Of a stretch of DNA of 64,000 nt, positions 42,303 through 52,454 are shown in pieces. Under the pieces are notes generated by a model. It did not search any database, was not told the DNA's origin, and saw nothing but the letters and a program-made list of their open reading frames with translations. How positions within the stretch are numbered: position 1 is the first letter of the stretch; the number at the start of each line of letters is the position of its first letter. Origin of the DNA: Branchipolynoe longqiensis (taxonomy: Eukaryota; Annelida; Polychaeta; Phyllodocida; Polynoidae); contig CM059186.1 of the NCBI GenBank assembly GCA_030323885.1, positions 29,125,005 through 29,189,004 on the forward strand, given 5' to 3'. The translations under genes and the position numbers were made by a program.

Positions 42303-42414
42303 TTTAACATTCGAACAAAATGAACAAAGTCCTTTCGGCTAGCTTAGGTTAGGTTAAATTTAACATTGGAACAAAATAAACAAACCCTTAAGAGCTAGCT
42401 TAAGTTAGGTGAAA
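42303..42414. repeat. 56-bp tandem duplication
   Basis: TTTAACATT starts at 42303, 42359 and (shorter) 42415, exactly 56 bp apart. Each unit holds GAACAAAATAAACAAA-like and GCTAGCTTAGGTTAGGT words. Confidence 0.85.
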
Positions 42415-42436
42415 TTTAACAATGTATGTAAGTAAG

Positions 42437-42922
42437 ACCAGACGGGATGACCGAATGAGTTGAGCGTCCGTCTCCCATTATAGTAGATCGTGGGATTCGA
42501 ACCCACAGGGTCGAACCCTGGTCGAGTCAAACCAGTGACTGAGTGGAATATCAGGTCATGGTCATTCACATAATTCACATAATTCACATAACTTAACAAC
42601 ATCCCGGTCCTCCACCGACCCACTTCCTTTACCGCCCTCACTAATGCCCCTGCCGAAGCACAAGCCTGAGCCCCACCTCGTCGAATACTATGTAGCGTAA
42701 TTAGGTTAGGATTACGGTGACCACAACATTTAAGTACGACCCTTACACCTCCCAGCAGCATGCCTCCAAGGTACCATCAATGTGAAGGAATGGAATGGTC
42801 ACGGCATGGTCTCCCAGTTGAGCAGCACTATAAAGTCACCATGAGTGTGTACCTTCACAAGTCGGTACCCGTACTGATTTGACCTTAGATGTTGCCAGGA
42901 AATAAAACTCCAACACCCAACA
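42437..42922 (+). mobile_element. SINE-A split by a 228-bp insert
   Basis: Head CCAGACGGGATGACCGAATG and a doubled B-box region, then a body deletion (CCAGTGACT joins GAGTGGAATATCAGGTCATG). At 42561 unrelated sequence starts (CATTCACATAATTCACATAA), and the body resumes at about 42790 (GAATGGTCACGGCATGGTCT) to the tail ATAAAACTCCAACACCCAAC. The insert, 42562-42789, is not repeated elsewhere in the window. Confidence 0.83.
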
Positions 42923-43300
42923 ACATCAATGAATTGCTGCTGACACCGCTTTACATCACCAGTAACCAATGAGCATATTGTTGATGTTGCCATTATAATA
43001 CTATAAATTATACATGGAATCAATACGACTAGGATTATTTCTATTTACCAGGAGCTTCAGCTGACCGAGGTTTACAGCGCGTGATTACTGTCCGAGCAGC
43101 ATTTGTGTGCTGCTGATTGCATATTATTACACAAGACTCCTTTCAAATTAATATAAACCTGAACTGAAGGTGGGTATAGTGCTTATTTATCAGGATAACT
43201 GTCGGGAGAGAGGGGATGGCTCTATTTACATGGTAGGCATTAAGTCTCACAACAGTATCCATCAGCGGGGGAAAGAAGGGGGGAGAAAATCATACCCATC
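42923..43300. other. Unassigned sequence
   Basis: No gene or repeat was recognised. Confidence 0.35.
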
Positions 43301-43311
43301 CAAATAGTAAC

Positions 43312-43622
43312 CAGACGGGATGGCCGAATGAGTTGAGCGTCCGTGGTAAATGATGGTTCAAACCCTGGTCGAGTCAAATCAATGACTTAAAAATGTATAC
43401 TTGTCGATTCCTAGCCAGGCACTCAGCATTATTAGGATAGTGCAATGACTGGTTGGCTCAGTGTCAGGATAATGTGACTGAATGGAATATCAGGTTATGG
43501 TGATACCGGCATGGTCTACCAGTGGGTCAGCACTATAAAGTCACCATGAGTGTGCATTGTCGCAAGTCAGTACCCATCCTGATATGACATGAGAGCTTTC
43601 CAGGATGTAACACTCCAACAAC
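43312..43622 (+). mobile_element. SINE-A with tail interrupted by H6; 11-bp TSD
   Basis: Head CCAGACGGGATGGCCGAATG with a deletion in the anticodon region, body, tail to ACACTCCAACAAC. The tail resumes as CCAAC at 44126. CCAAATAGTAA at 43301-43311 and 44131-44141 are exact target duplications, lying outside both the SINE and the hairpin, so the hairpin came second. Confidence 0.9.
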
Positions 43623-44125
43623 TAATACCCCAGTCACACGAGGCCTGCGTTCGCCTACGATCGATTCGCGATGTCAAAACGTCCTCATTGCACCCTCCTT
43701 AGGCCCTCCTTAAGTGCTGGCGCCGCGAGGACGCCAACCTCCCAGCGTCCATTTAGGAAATTTTGGACGCAAGGAGGTTGCTGCTGCTGCACGTGCAACC
43801 TCCTTACGCCCTGTTCCGGCGGCGCCATTCAAAATGGTTGGCGCCCTCGCCCCGCCCTCGCGCCGCCCTCGCGCTGCCCTCGCGCCGCCCTGGGTTTGTG
43901 CTAACACATGCGATCCTGCAGTCACCATGTGGTCGGCGCCGACATGGCGCCGACATGGCGCCGACATGGCGCCGACATGGCGCCGACATGGCGCCGACAT
44001 GGCGCCGACATGGCGCCTAAAACGTGTTTGAATCAATGTATCCAATGGAACGCTGGGTGGTTGGCGTCCTTGTGGGCATAGGGAGGTTGGCGGCGAACGC
44101 TGTCTCTCGTGTGACTGGGGTATTA
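43623..44125. mobile_element. Hairpin element H6 nested in a SINE tail
   Basis: TAATACCCCAGTCACACGAG with GCCTGCGTTCGCC at the left is matched, inverted, by TAATACCCCAGTCACACGAG with AGACAGCGTTCGCC at the right (about 34 bp). The arms are GC-rich, with CGAGGGCGGCGCGAGG-like words. An 11-bp GCCGACATGGC array (about seven units) sits at 43937-44015. Frames of 70-139 codons are driven by the arrays. Confidence 0.87.
43937..44015. repeat. 11-bp array GCCGACATGGC inside H6
   Basis: Seven near-identical units. Each junction is the GGCGCC palindrome. Confidence 0.92.
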
Positions 44126-44225
44126 CCAACCCAAATAGTAAACATTAACATCCTTAACAGTGTTCCTCAGAGACAGATTAGAGGATTCTACCCACGCAGC
44201 ATTTACCTATCTTACCAGTGTTCAT

Positions 44226-44287
44226 TGATTGATTGATTGGTGGTTTCTTTACGCCGTGTCGCCAGCATAGGCCATATTCACGGCGAG
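44226..44287 (-). mobile_element. Retroposon E copy 3, 62 bp, 11-bp TSD
   Basis: Only the 3' end remains (minus strand CGCCGTGAATATGGCCTATG to the (AATC)n tail). CCAGTGTTCAT at 44215-44225 and 44288-44298 are exact duplications. Confidence 0.92.
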
Positions 44288-44336
44288 CCAGTGTTCATGA
44301 CATAGAGGTATAAAATACCCACCCAAAATGTAAGTT

Positions 44337-44656
44337 GGCTTGCTTCTTGGTGTTATATGTCCTGGCAACGTCTAAGGTTACTTTAAGATGGGTAGCGCTT
44401 AGTGACAGTATGCGCTCATGGCACATTTACAAGGCTGACCCATTGGGTACCAGGCCACTGGCACCATGACCATGGCCTACTCCGTCACATTATCCTGCCA
44501 CTGAGCTAACCAGTCCTTGCCCTATCCTAGTAATGCCAAGCGCCAGGCTAGGTTGCGACAAGTATAATGTCATCGATTTGACTCAGCTGTGTTTCAAACT
44601 CCCGACCTTCAGCACAGGAAGCCTGCGCTCTAACCAATTCAGCCACCACTTCCGGC
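44337..44656 (-). mobile_element. SINE-B, full length
   Basis: Minus-strand head GGTGGCTGAATTGGTTAGAG with CGCAGGCTTCC, B-box region GGGAGTTTGAAACAC, body and ACATATAACACCAAGAAGCA tail. More diverged than most. Confidence 0.83.
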
Positions 44657-44664
44657 CGAACGAA

Positions 44665-45044
44665 CAAAGGCCCTACAATACTAAGATGGCTCACTCAGCC
44701 TGTACTGTGTAATCAAAATGATCAAACCCACCACTTTGTACGCTGGCTGTTCTCATGGTTTAACAGGTGCTATATTATATGTATAAATGTATATATGAAT
44801 GTGAAAGATATATGATGATGGCAATGATGATGATGCTGATGATGATGTGTATTTGTTCATAGCAATTTCATATTGATGTGTATTCATACTTACCTATCTC
44901 ATGTATAATATAATTGTATGTGTTTACATGTGAAACCCCAACCAGCAGCTGGGCTGATCCAACCCACCACAAGGTGGCACTGCGAAATTTACATTACCAT
45001 GGGAGAGATAGGGAGTGAGCCGTCTTAGTATTATAGGGTCTTTG
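44665..45044. mobile_element. MITE-T copy 2
   Basis: CAAAGGCCCTACAATACTAA left and, inverted, CAAAGACCCTATAATACTAA right. Same length and interior as the copy at 9305, including GATGATGATGCTGATGATGA. Confidence 0.87.
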
Positions 45045-45072
45045 GTACAAAGGCGAAGCAAGTTACAGTTAC

Positions 45073-45133
45073 CCATCCTGATATGACCTTAGATGTTGAC
45101 AGGACGTAAAACTCCAACAACCAACCAACCAAC
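45073..45133 (+). mobile_element. 61-bp SINE-A tail insertion, 12-bp TSD
   Basis: CCATCCTGATATGACCTTAG then ATGTTGACAGGACG and TAAAACTCCAACAACCAACC. AGTTACAGTTAC at 45061-45072 and 45134-45145 are exact. This is the shortest certain SINE insertion in the window. Confidence 0.93.
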
Positions 45134-45246
45134 AGTTACAGTTACAATTGCAACACTGCATCCTGGATGGTACCACATTACCCCCCCCCCCCACACACAC
45201 ACACCCCACCCCTACTCCCATCCCCCACCACCCCACCCCCGCTAAC

Positions 45247-45488
45247 CTGTCAATCGCTGATTCCTCATCTTGCTGTAGTGGGGAGGTCTGTTTAACATCC
45301 ATGGGCTGATGCACCTCGAGAACTGCTTTGCCAGTAGCTTCCCCGTTGGACCTGAAGAAACGTAGAGAGAAAACCATCTTCTTCTTCTTCCCGCTCTTCG
45401 GGGGCGCCGTGGTGGATGAGTGCCCATGGCTGTGGGAGGACCCGCCCGGCTTGACCGGCGGTCCGCAGGAGGCATGAATCCCATGCAT
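45247..45488 (-). CDS. Candidate first coding exon, unrecognised protein
   Basis: The minus strand has an ATG at 45486-45488, with an in-frame TGA four codons upstream, then 80 codons and two bases to a good donor (GACAG|GTTAGC) at 45247/45246. The peptide starts MHGIHASCGPPVKPGGSSHS. It has a His/Ser/Gly-rich N terminus, a basic SGKKKKMVF patch at residues 32-40, SLRFFRSNGEATGKAVLEVH at 41-60, and an acidic end (DEESAID). Codon use is varied and not repeat-like, and the segment lies in CpG-rich DNA. The exon probably begins at 45542, after a CCTTTTTAG acceptor. A later ATG at residue 38 is possible. I do not recognise the family, and the next exon is not visible. Confidence 0.5.
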
Positions 45489-45542
45489 CTGGCGGTCAAC
45501 TCAACCGGCAGCCACACCTCGGAGGTACTAGATCACCGCCTG
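45489..45542 (-). other. Possible 5' UTR part of the candidate exon
   Basis: Between the CCTTTTTAG acceptor (AG at 45543-45544) and the ATG, the minus strand reads CAGGCGGTGATCTAGTACCT and has stops in the coding frame, consistent with 5' UTR. Confidence 0.35.
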
Positions 45543-46087
45543 CTAAAAAGGCCCATTTGCCTCGAGAGTATACTACTAGCTAACACCAACTGGGCGGCGG
45601 CGGCGATGCCGGCTGCAACTCCCGCCAGCGGGTTAGCGGTAGCGCCGTCTCTGTATCCCCGGCATCAAGAGGACGAGTTCAGCGCTGTATTCCGCATGAG
45701 TTGTAAACATGTATATATATATATCTATTTGTGACAGAACCAGGCCGGTGCTATCCTTGCACTGGGCCTAGCGGCGCGCCAAGTTGGCTAACTGTTGTAG
45801 AGCAATCAGAGCCATCCCGTACTGCTTCCCTTTCCAGTGCTTCTCTCTATCTTCACCTCTCTATCCCTCTCTCTCTCTCTTCTGACGCCTCCTCTCTCGC
45901 GCGCTCTCCCCGTGTGGATGGCTATGGCTGTGTGTTGTGCACATTTCCCACACCTGTAGCGACCACCCGGGGCGGGCGACTCCCGACTTGTGACGCTCGA
46001 TTGGGGGCTGCGGTCCGGGTGAGGAGGAATATAGAGGATGTGCAGGCAGGCGGGCGGCAGGGAGGGCGGGTGGGCGGGCGCACTCAC

Positions 46088-46330
46088 AGTAGGGGGTGTT
46101 GGTTGTCGTCGTAGGTTAGTGTGTGTGTCACTCCTGTGTCGTTGTGAGCAGCAGGAGGAAGAGGAGGATGATGAGGGAGCAGCGGGGTACAGCTAGTCCG
46201 TCCGTCCGGCCGACTTGGGGACCGCCTCCCCCGGCATCTGCCGTCCCGTAGTACAACGGCCTGCCCCGGCAGTAACAACACGGCGACAGCGCGACGCCGG
46301 GTGGAAACAGGCTACGGCGCATGACCGACG
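46088..46330 (-). other. Possible 5' non-coding exon with a donor site
   Basis: The minus strand reaches CCCCCTACT|GTGAGTGCG at 46088/46087, a good donor. The region upstream is CpG-rich. The transcription start cannot be placed and the 46330 limit is arbitrary. Confidence 0.22.
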
Positions 46331-46696
46331 GGGGCCGGCTTGGAGACTGGCGGCCGGAGCGCGTCCGATTACGGGGTACTCAGTCCGACAGACCCCGACC
46401 TCCATCGGTGGGCACAAACACATGCGCACATGTATGCGCTCACATGCCCACGCGCGCACACACGCACCCGCAACGCGCACACGCACGCGCAAAAACCCGC
46501 CTCAGTCACTCGCCTGCCCCGCGCTTGGTCGAGAAACTAAACTCGTAGCACTCCAGTGGGATGTGGGCTGAGTTGAGCTGAGTGGAGAGATCCTTGTGTT
46601 TGTGTGAGGCAGTCGGTGATGATGGACATGGTGTGGGGTTGTGTGGCCGGGGAGGCGCGGGAGGGGTTGGGGGGCAGGGGGTTGGGGGGAGAGCGT

Positions 46697-47500
46697 GGAG
46701 GGAGTAGCAATAGCAGTAGCAGTAACTGTAGCAGTAGCACTAGCTGTAGCAGTAGCAGTAGCTGTAGCAGTAGCTGTAGCAGTAACTGTAGTCGGAGCAG
46801 TAGCAGTAGCTGTAGCAGTAGCAGTAGCAGTAGCTCTAGCTGTAGCAGTAACTGTAGCTGTAACTGTAGAAGTAACTGTAGCTGTAGCAGTAGCTGTAGC
46901 AGTAGCTGTAGCAGTAGCTGTAGCAGTAGCTGTATCTGTAGCTGTAGCAGTAACTGTAGCTGTAGCAGTAACTGTAGCTGTAGCAGTAGCTGTAGCAGTA
47001 GCTGTAGCAGTAACTGTATCAGTAACTGTAGCTGTAGCAGTGACTGTAGCTGTAGCTGGAGCAGTAACTGTAGCTGTAGCTGTAGCAGTAGCTGTATCTG
47101 TAGCTGTAGCAGTAACTGTAGCTGTAGCAGTAACTGTAGCTGTAGCAGTAGCTGTAGCAGTAGCTGTATCAGTAACTGTATCAGTAACTATAGCTGTAGC
47201 AGTGACTGTAGCTGTAGCTGGAGCAGTAACTGTAGCTGTACCTGTAGCAGTAACTGTAGCTGTAGCAGTAGCTGTATCAGTAACTGTAGCTATAGCTGTA
47301 GCAGTAACTGTAGCTGTAGCAGTAGCTGTAGCTGTAGCAGTAACTGTAGCTGTAGCAGTAGCTGTAGCTGTATTGTAGCAGTAACTGTAGCTGTAGCTGT
47401 AGCAGTAACTGTAGCAGTAGCTGTAGCAGTAACTGTAGCTGTAGCAGTAGCTGTAGGAGTAGCTGTAGCAGTAGCTGTAGCTGTAGCACTAGCAGTGTTC
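46697..47500. repeat. Hexamer array AGCTGT/AGCAGT
   Basis: About 130 GTAGCW hexamers in plus-strand form GTAGCTGTAGCAGTAACTGT. There is some higher-order structure: the run CTGTATCTGTAGCTGTAGCA recurs at 46930 and 47090. Ser/Cys and Val/Ala frames of 245-308 codons are by-products. Confidence 0.95.
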
Positions 47501-48000
47501 TATGAGCACACACTGTGGCCGTTCAACTGATCCAGCCGCGGTCTGTGTCCGCGCTACATTCGGGCCGGGTGGAGCCGGGAGGAGTTCGAATTGGTCTGTG
47601 GGGGGATGGGGGAGGGGCAGAATGGGGGGTAGGAAGGAGGAGAGCGGGGTATCGTCATCGTCACCGCCTGATCCTTTTGGCGGACGAAGGCAGTGGTGAC
47701 CCCCAGTAGTATACCCCCCCCGCCACACACACACCGCACCCCCCATCCCACCCCAACACACACTCCCCCCCCCTACCACCACCATCACCACACACTTTCT
47801 TCCTGCTGCACTTAGCAGTCCGAATAGCACCGTCGTTGGGCGGCTGGTCGAAGGCGGGAGGGAGGGGGGGGGGGCAGGATGGGGGAAGGAAGTCAGGGGG
47901 TGGAGGGAGGAGGCAAGGCTGTAAGTTAGAAATAATAGTAGTATTCAGGCTTAGCTGGTGGGGGCGCGGGCTAGCGTACTGTTGATAGTAGTGGACAGTC
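47501..48000. other. GC-rich, unassigned; weak minus-strand exon candidate at 47510-47602
   Basis: The minus strand has a long pyrimidine tract ending CCATCCCCCCACAG (AG at 47603-47604). The next bases read TNSNSSRLHPARM in one frame and QFELLPAPPGPNVARTQTAA in another. No good donor was seen. Kept as unassigned. Confidence 0.25.
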
Positions 48001-48009
48001 CGTGGGTAG

Positions 48010-48385
48010 TGGTAGTGTTAGTAGTCTGAGTAGTATTAGTATTAGTATTATTAGTAGTATTATTAGTAGTATTAGTAGTAGTTTTAGTAGTTTTAGTAGT
48101 ATCAGTAGTAGTATCAGTAGTAGTATTAGTAGTATTAGTAGTATCAGTAATAGTTTTAGTAGTAGTATTAGTATTAGTAGTATTAGTAGTAGTAGTAGTA
48201 TTAGTAGTATTATTATTAGTAGTATTAGTGGTATTAGTAGTATTAGTAGTAGTATTATTAGTAGTATTATTAGTAATAGTATTAATAGTATTAGTATTAT
48301 TAGTATTAGTAGTATTAGTAGTAGTATTATTAGTAGTATTAGTAGTAGTATTAGTATTAGTATTAGTAGTACTATTACTAGTAGA
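48010..48385. repeat. AGT/ATT triplet array
   Basis: AGTATTAGTAGTATTAGTAT-type triplets. Ile/Ser or Val/Leu frames follow automatically. Confidence 0.95.
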
Positions 48386-48474
48386 GAGCGTGCAGGAATC
48401 AGGGGCAGTGGCAGGTTTGTGTAGTACTAGTAGTCACAATTAGTTATTATGGCTGGGATACCTTAGGGTTAATA

Positions 48475-49740
48475 GTAGTGTTAGTAGTAGTGACCACTCT
48501 ATGTGAGCCAGTGGCAGGGTCGTCATAGTAGGAGTCACGTTAGTTGTCGGGGATGGGCCTAGCTTAGTCGTAATAGTTGTTGTAATAGTGGGCCCTCAGT
48601 GGCAGAGACAGGTGTTAGTAGTGGTAGTCACGCTAGTAGTCGGGGCTGGGGGTAGCTTAGTTGTAGTAGTTGTTGGAGTAGTGGGCCCTCAGTGGCAGAG
48701 ACAGGTGTTACTCTTAGTAGTTGTTGTTGTAGTGGGCCCTCAGTGACAGAGAGAGGTGTTAGTAGTGGTAGTCACGTTAGTTGTCGGAGCTGATGTTAGC
48801 TTAGTTGTAGTAGTTGTTGTTGTGGTAGTGGGCCCTCACTGACAAAGATAGGTGTCAGTAGTGGGAGTCAGGTTAGTATTTGGGGCTGGGTCTAGGTTAG
48901 TTGTAGTAGTTGTTGGAGTAGTGGATCCTCAGTGGCAGATACAGGTGTTAGTAGTTGTAGTAGTTGTTGCTGTGGTAGTGGGCCCTCAGTGACAGAGACA
49001 GGTGTTAGTAGTGGTAGTCACGTTAGTTATCGGAGCTGAAGTTAGCTTAGTTGTAGTAGTTGTTATTGTGGTAGTGGGCCCTCATTGACAAAGATAGGTG
49101 TCAGTAGTGGTAGTCAGGTTAGTATTTGGGGCTGGGGCTAGCTTAGTTGTAGTAGTTGTTGAAGTAGGGGGCCCTCAGTGACAGAGACAGGTGTTAGTAG
49201 TGGTAGTCACGTTAGTTGTCGGAGCTGATGTTAGCTTAGTTGTAGTAGTTGTTGTTGTGGTAGTGGGCCCTCACTGACAAAGATAGGTGTCAGTAGTGGT
49301 AGTCAGGTTAGTATTTGGGGCTGGGGCTAGCTTAGTTGTAGTAGTTGTTGGAGTAGGGGGCCCTCAGTGACAGAGACAGGTGTTAGTAGTGGTAGTCACG
49401 TTAGTTGTCGGAGCTGAAGTTAGCTTAGTTGTAGTAGTTGTTATTGTGGTAGTGGGCCCTCAGTGACACAGATAAGTGTCAGTAGTGGTAGTCAGGTTAG
49501 TATTTGGGGCTGGGACTAGCTTAGTTGTAGTAGTTGTTGGAGTAGTGGACCCTCAGTGGCAGATACAGGTGTTAGTAGGAGTAGTAGTCATGTCTGTTGT
49601 TGGAGCTGGGTTTAGCTTAGTTGTAGTAATTGTTGTAGTAGTGGGCCCTCAGTGACAGAGGCAGGTGTTAATAATAGTAGTAGTCACAGTTAGTTTTCGG
49701 GCCTGGGGCTAGCTTAGTAGTAGTAGTTGTAGTAGTGGGC
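48475..49740. repeat. About 94-bp tandem array with GGGCCCTCA marker
   Basis: GGGCCCTCAGTG (or a close variant) is at about 48590, 48683, 48828, 48977, 49077, 49169, 49265, 49358, 49453, 49550 and 49645. Most gaps are 92-97 bp. A unit contains GTAGTCACGTTAGTTGTCGG, GCTTAGTTGTAGTAGTTGTT and ACAGAGACAGGTGTTAGTAG. The words themselves are made of GTTAGTAGT triplets. Confidence 0.9.
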
Positions 49741-50080
49741 AATCTGTGAACCATCTGTAGATGCAGGTATTACTAATAGTAGCCGTCATAGTTAGTTGTC
49801 GTGGCTTGGGCTAGCTTAGTGTTAGCATTATTGACCTGACTGTGTTAACCAGCAGCTGAGGCAGGTGTTAGTAGTAGTACCAGTCACAGTTAATTGTAGT
49901 CGCTGTGGCTAGCTTCGTGTTAGTAGTAGTTTAACTGTGTTCACTAGCAACAGAGGCAGGTGTTAGTAGTTGTGGCAGCAGCCATAGTCAGTTGTCGTGG
50001 TTGGGGATAGCTTAGTGCAAGTAGTAGTGACTTGACTGTGTTAACCACCAGCATAAGGAGTTGTTAGTAGTAGTACTATC
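49741..50080. repeat. Transition zone between the 94- and 150-bp arrays
   Basis: Words of both arrays mix (GCTAGCTTAGTGTTAG, AGAGGCAGGTGTTAGTAG) with longer, irregular spacing. Confidence 0.7.
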
Positions 50081-52060
50081 AGTCATAGTTAGTTGTCGTT
50101 GCTGGGGCCAACTTAGTGTTAGAAGTATTGACGATCCCATGTTAATTAGTGGCAAGGGCATGAGTTAATAGTAGTAGTATCCTAGATGTGTTAACCAGCC
50201 ACAGAGGCACGTGTTAGTACTAGTAGTATCAGTCACAGTTAGTTGTTGTTGCTGGGGCTAGCTTAGTGTTAGCAGTATTGACGATCCCATGTTAACTAGC
50301 AGCAAGGGGGTGAGTTAATAGTAGTAGTATCCTAGATGTGTTAACCTGCCACAGAGGCACCTGTTAGTACTAGCAGTATCAGTCACAGTTAGTTGTCGTT
50401 GCTGGGGCTAGCTTAGTGTTAGAAGTATTGACGATCCCATGTTAACTAGTGGCAAGGGTGGGAGTTAATAGTAGTAGTATCCTAGATGTGTTAACCAGGC
50501 ACAGAGGTATGTGTTAGTACTGGGAGTATCAGTCACAGCTAGGTGTCGTTGCTGGGGCTAGCTTAGCATTAGCAGTATTGACGATCCCATGTTAACTAGT
50601 GGCAAGGGCGTGAGTTAATAGTAGTAGTATCCTAGATGTGTTAACCAGGCACAGAGGCATGTGTTAGTACTAGTAGTATCAGTCACAGTTAGTTGTCGTT
50701 GCTGGGGTTAGCTTAGCGTTAGCAGTATTGACGATCCCATGTTAACTAGTGGCAAGGGTTGGAGTTAATAGTAGTATCCTAGATGTGTTAACCAGGCAAA
50801 GAGGCATGTGTTAGTACTAGTCACAGTTAGTTGTCGTTGCTGGGGCTACCTTAGTGTTAGCAGTATTGACGATCCCATGTTAACTAGTGGCAAGGGCGTG
50901 GTGTTCTCTGTGGCAGAGTGGTTAGAGTGTCTGACTTTTTTCTAGGTCGGACTCCTAATCTGAAGGTCGGTGGTTCGATTCCCCATGCCCCCACCTCTGC
51001 CACGTTGGATTTCCACTGCTGTGTATAACTTACAGCGTCATCAAAGGCCGGTTGCTCTCATACCATGTCTATGTGGTGTGGGAGGTTAAAAATCCCATGG
51101 GTTGGTAAAAGTGTAGGCTCTGGCTTTCTATCGACAAACTGTTTAATGGTGAAAACAAGTCTATTCAGACTTATCCATAATATGCAGTATAAATCTTCAA
51201 AATCAATAGTAGTAGTATCCTAGATGTGTTAACCAGCCATAGAGGCATGTGTTAGTACTAGTGGTATCAGTCACAGTTAGTTGTCGTTGCTGGGGCTAGC
51301 TTAGTGTTAGCAGTATTGACGATCCCATGTTAACTAGTGGCAAGGGCGTGAGTTAATAGTAGTATCCTAGATGTGTTAACCAGCCACAGAGGTATGTGTT
51401 AGTAGTAGTAGTATCAGTCACAGTTAGTTGTCGTTGCTGGGGCTAGCTTAGCATTAGAAGTATTGACGATCCCATGTTACCTAGTGGCAAGGGTGGGAGT
51501 TAATAGTAGTATCCTAGATGTGTTAACCAGGCACAGAGGCATGTGTTAGTACTAGGAGTATCAGTCACAGTTCGTTGTCGTTGCTGGGGCTAGCTTACTG
51601 TTAGCAGTATTGACGATCCCATGTTAACTCGTGGCAAGGGCGTGAGTGAATAGTAGTAGTATCCTGAATGTGTTAACCAGGCACAGAGGCATGTGTTAGT
51701 ACTAGTGGTATCAGTCACAGTTAGTTGTCGTTGCTGGGGCTAGCTTAGTGTTAGAAGTATTGACGATCCCATGTTAACTAGTGGCAAGGGCAGGAGTTAA
51801 TAGTAGTAGTACCCTAGATGTGTTAACCAGGCACAGAGGCATGTGTTAGTACTAGCAGTATCAGTCACTGTTAGTCGTTGTTGCTGGGGCTAGCTTAGCA
51901 TTAGCAGTATTGATGATCCCATGTTAACTAGTGTCAAGGGCGTGAGTTAATAGTAGTAGTATCCTAGATGTGTTAACCAGCCACAGAGGCACGTGTTAGT
52001 ACTAGTGGTATCAGTCACTGTTAGTTGTTGTTGCTGGGGCCGGCCTAGTGTTAGTAGTAT
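50081..52060. repeat. 150-bp tandem array, about 12 copies
   Basis: ACGATCCCATGTTAACTAGT lies at 50131, 50281, 50431, 50581 and 50731, exactly 150 bp apart. Later ones are at about 50870 and, after a SINE-D insertion, 51317-51913. Each unit has TAGTAGTATCCTAGATGTGT, AACCAGGCACAGAGGCATGT and GTCGTTGCTGGGGCTAGC. Confidence 0.94.
50899..51208 (+). mobile_element. SINE-D inserted into the 150-bp array
   Basis: GTTCTCTGTGGCAGAGTGGT with the same TCGGA-CTCCTAA-TCTGA arm and GGTTCGATTCCCC B box, then the body GGAGGTTAAAAATCCCATGG, to AAATCTTCAAAATC. Compared with neighbouring array units, about five array bases (AGTTA) are missing at the insertion and I find no target-site duplication. Confidence 0.9.
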
Positions 52061-52450
52061 TGACCTTCCTGCGCTATCCAGCCACGGAGGCAGCGTTGGC
52101 GTAATGGTCGTCCAGCGGTATGTATGCACTGAGCTGCTTCGGGAACAATCCAATTTTCAAATTGCTCTATAGCTCGTAATGGAGACAGCCCTGCACCCCT
52201 GAGTCTGTGTCAGTCCCCCGGCCGCCCGACCCATGCGTCCCGCCCCGCCCCGCCCCGCCCCAACCCGCCACGTCCCGTCCCGCCCCGCCCCACCCCGCCC
52301 CGCCACGCCCCACCCACCCCACCCCGCTACGCCCCTCTCCGCCAGGCTCTACAGCCGTTAGGTCTGTCCCGGCGTCCCGGGTGAGTCCAAGCGTGACGAC
52401 GCTGCCCGCGCCTCGCTCGTTACGTCACGGCGCCCTCCAATAGAGGTCGC
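52061..52450. other. GC-rich unassigned sequence
   Basis: CCCCGCCCCGCCCCGCCCC text at 52237-52330, then CpG-rich unique sequence to 52440. It resembles the 38-kb CCCCGCC region. No exon can be defended. Confidence 0.4.
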
Positions 52451-52454
52451 ACGG

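Larger units (their letters stand above)
45240..46560. promoter_or_regulatory. CpG-rich island, possible promoter of a minus-strand gene
   Basis: CpG dinucleotides are dense from about 45400 to 46530, much more than in neighbouring repeats, and the text is mostly unique. It surrounds and lies upstream of the candidate minus-strand coding exon. No TATA box stands out. The island could also serve a plus-strand gene, for which I see no exon. Confidence 0.4.

Noticed and set aside
46604..47530. 308-codon Ser/Cys and 245-codon Val/Ala frames
   Set aside because: Hexamer array GTAGCW; reads as dipeptides.
47510..47602. Minus-strand exon QFELLPAPPGPNVARTQTAA after a pyrimidine tract
   Set aside because: The acceptor is good, but there is no clear donor and the tract is part of a G/C-rich low-complexity stretch.
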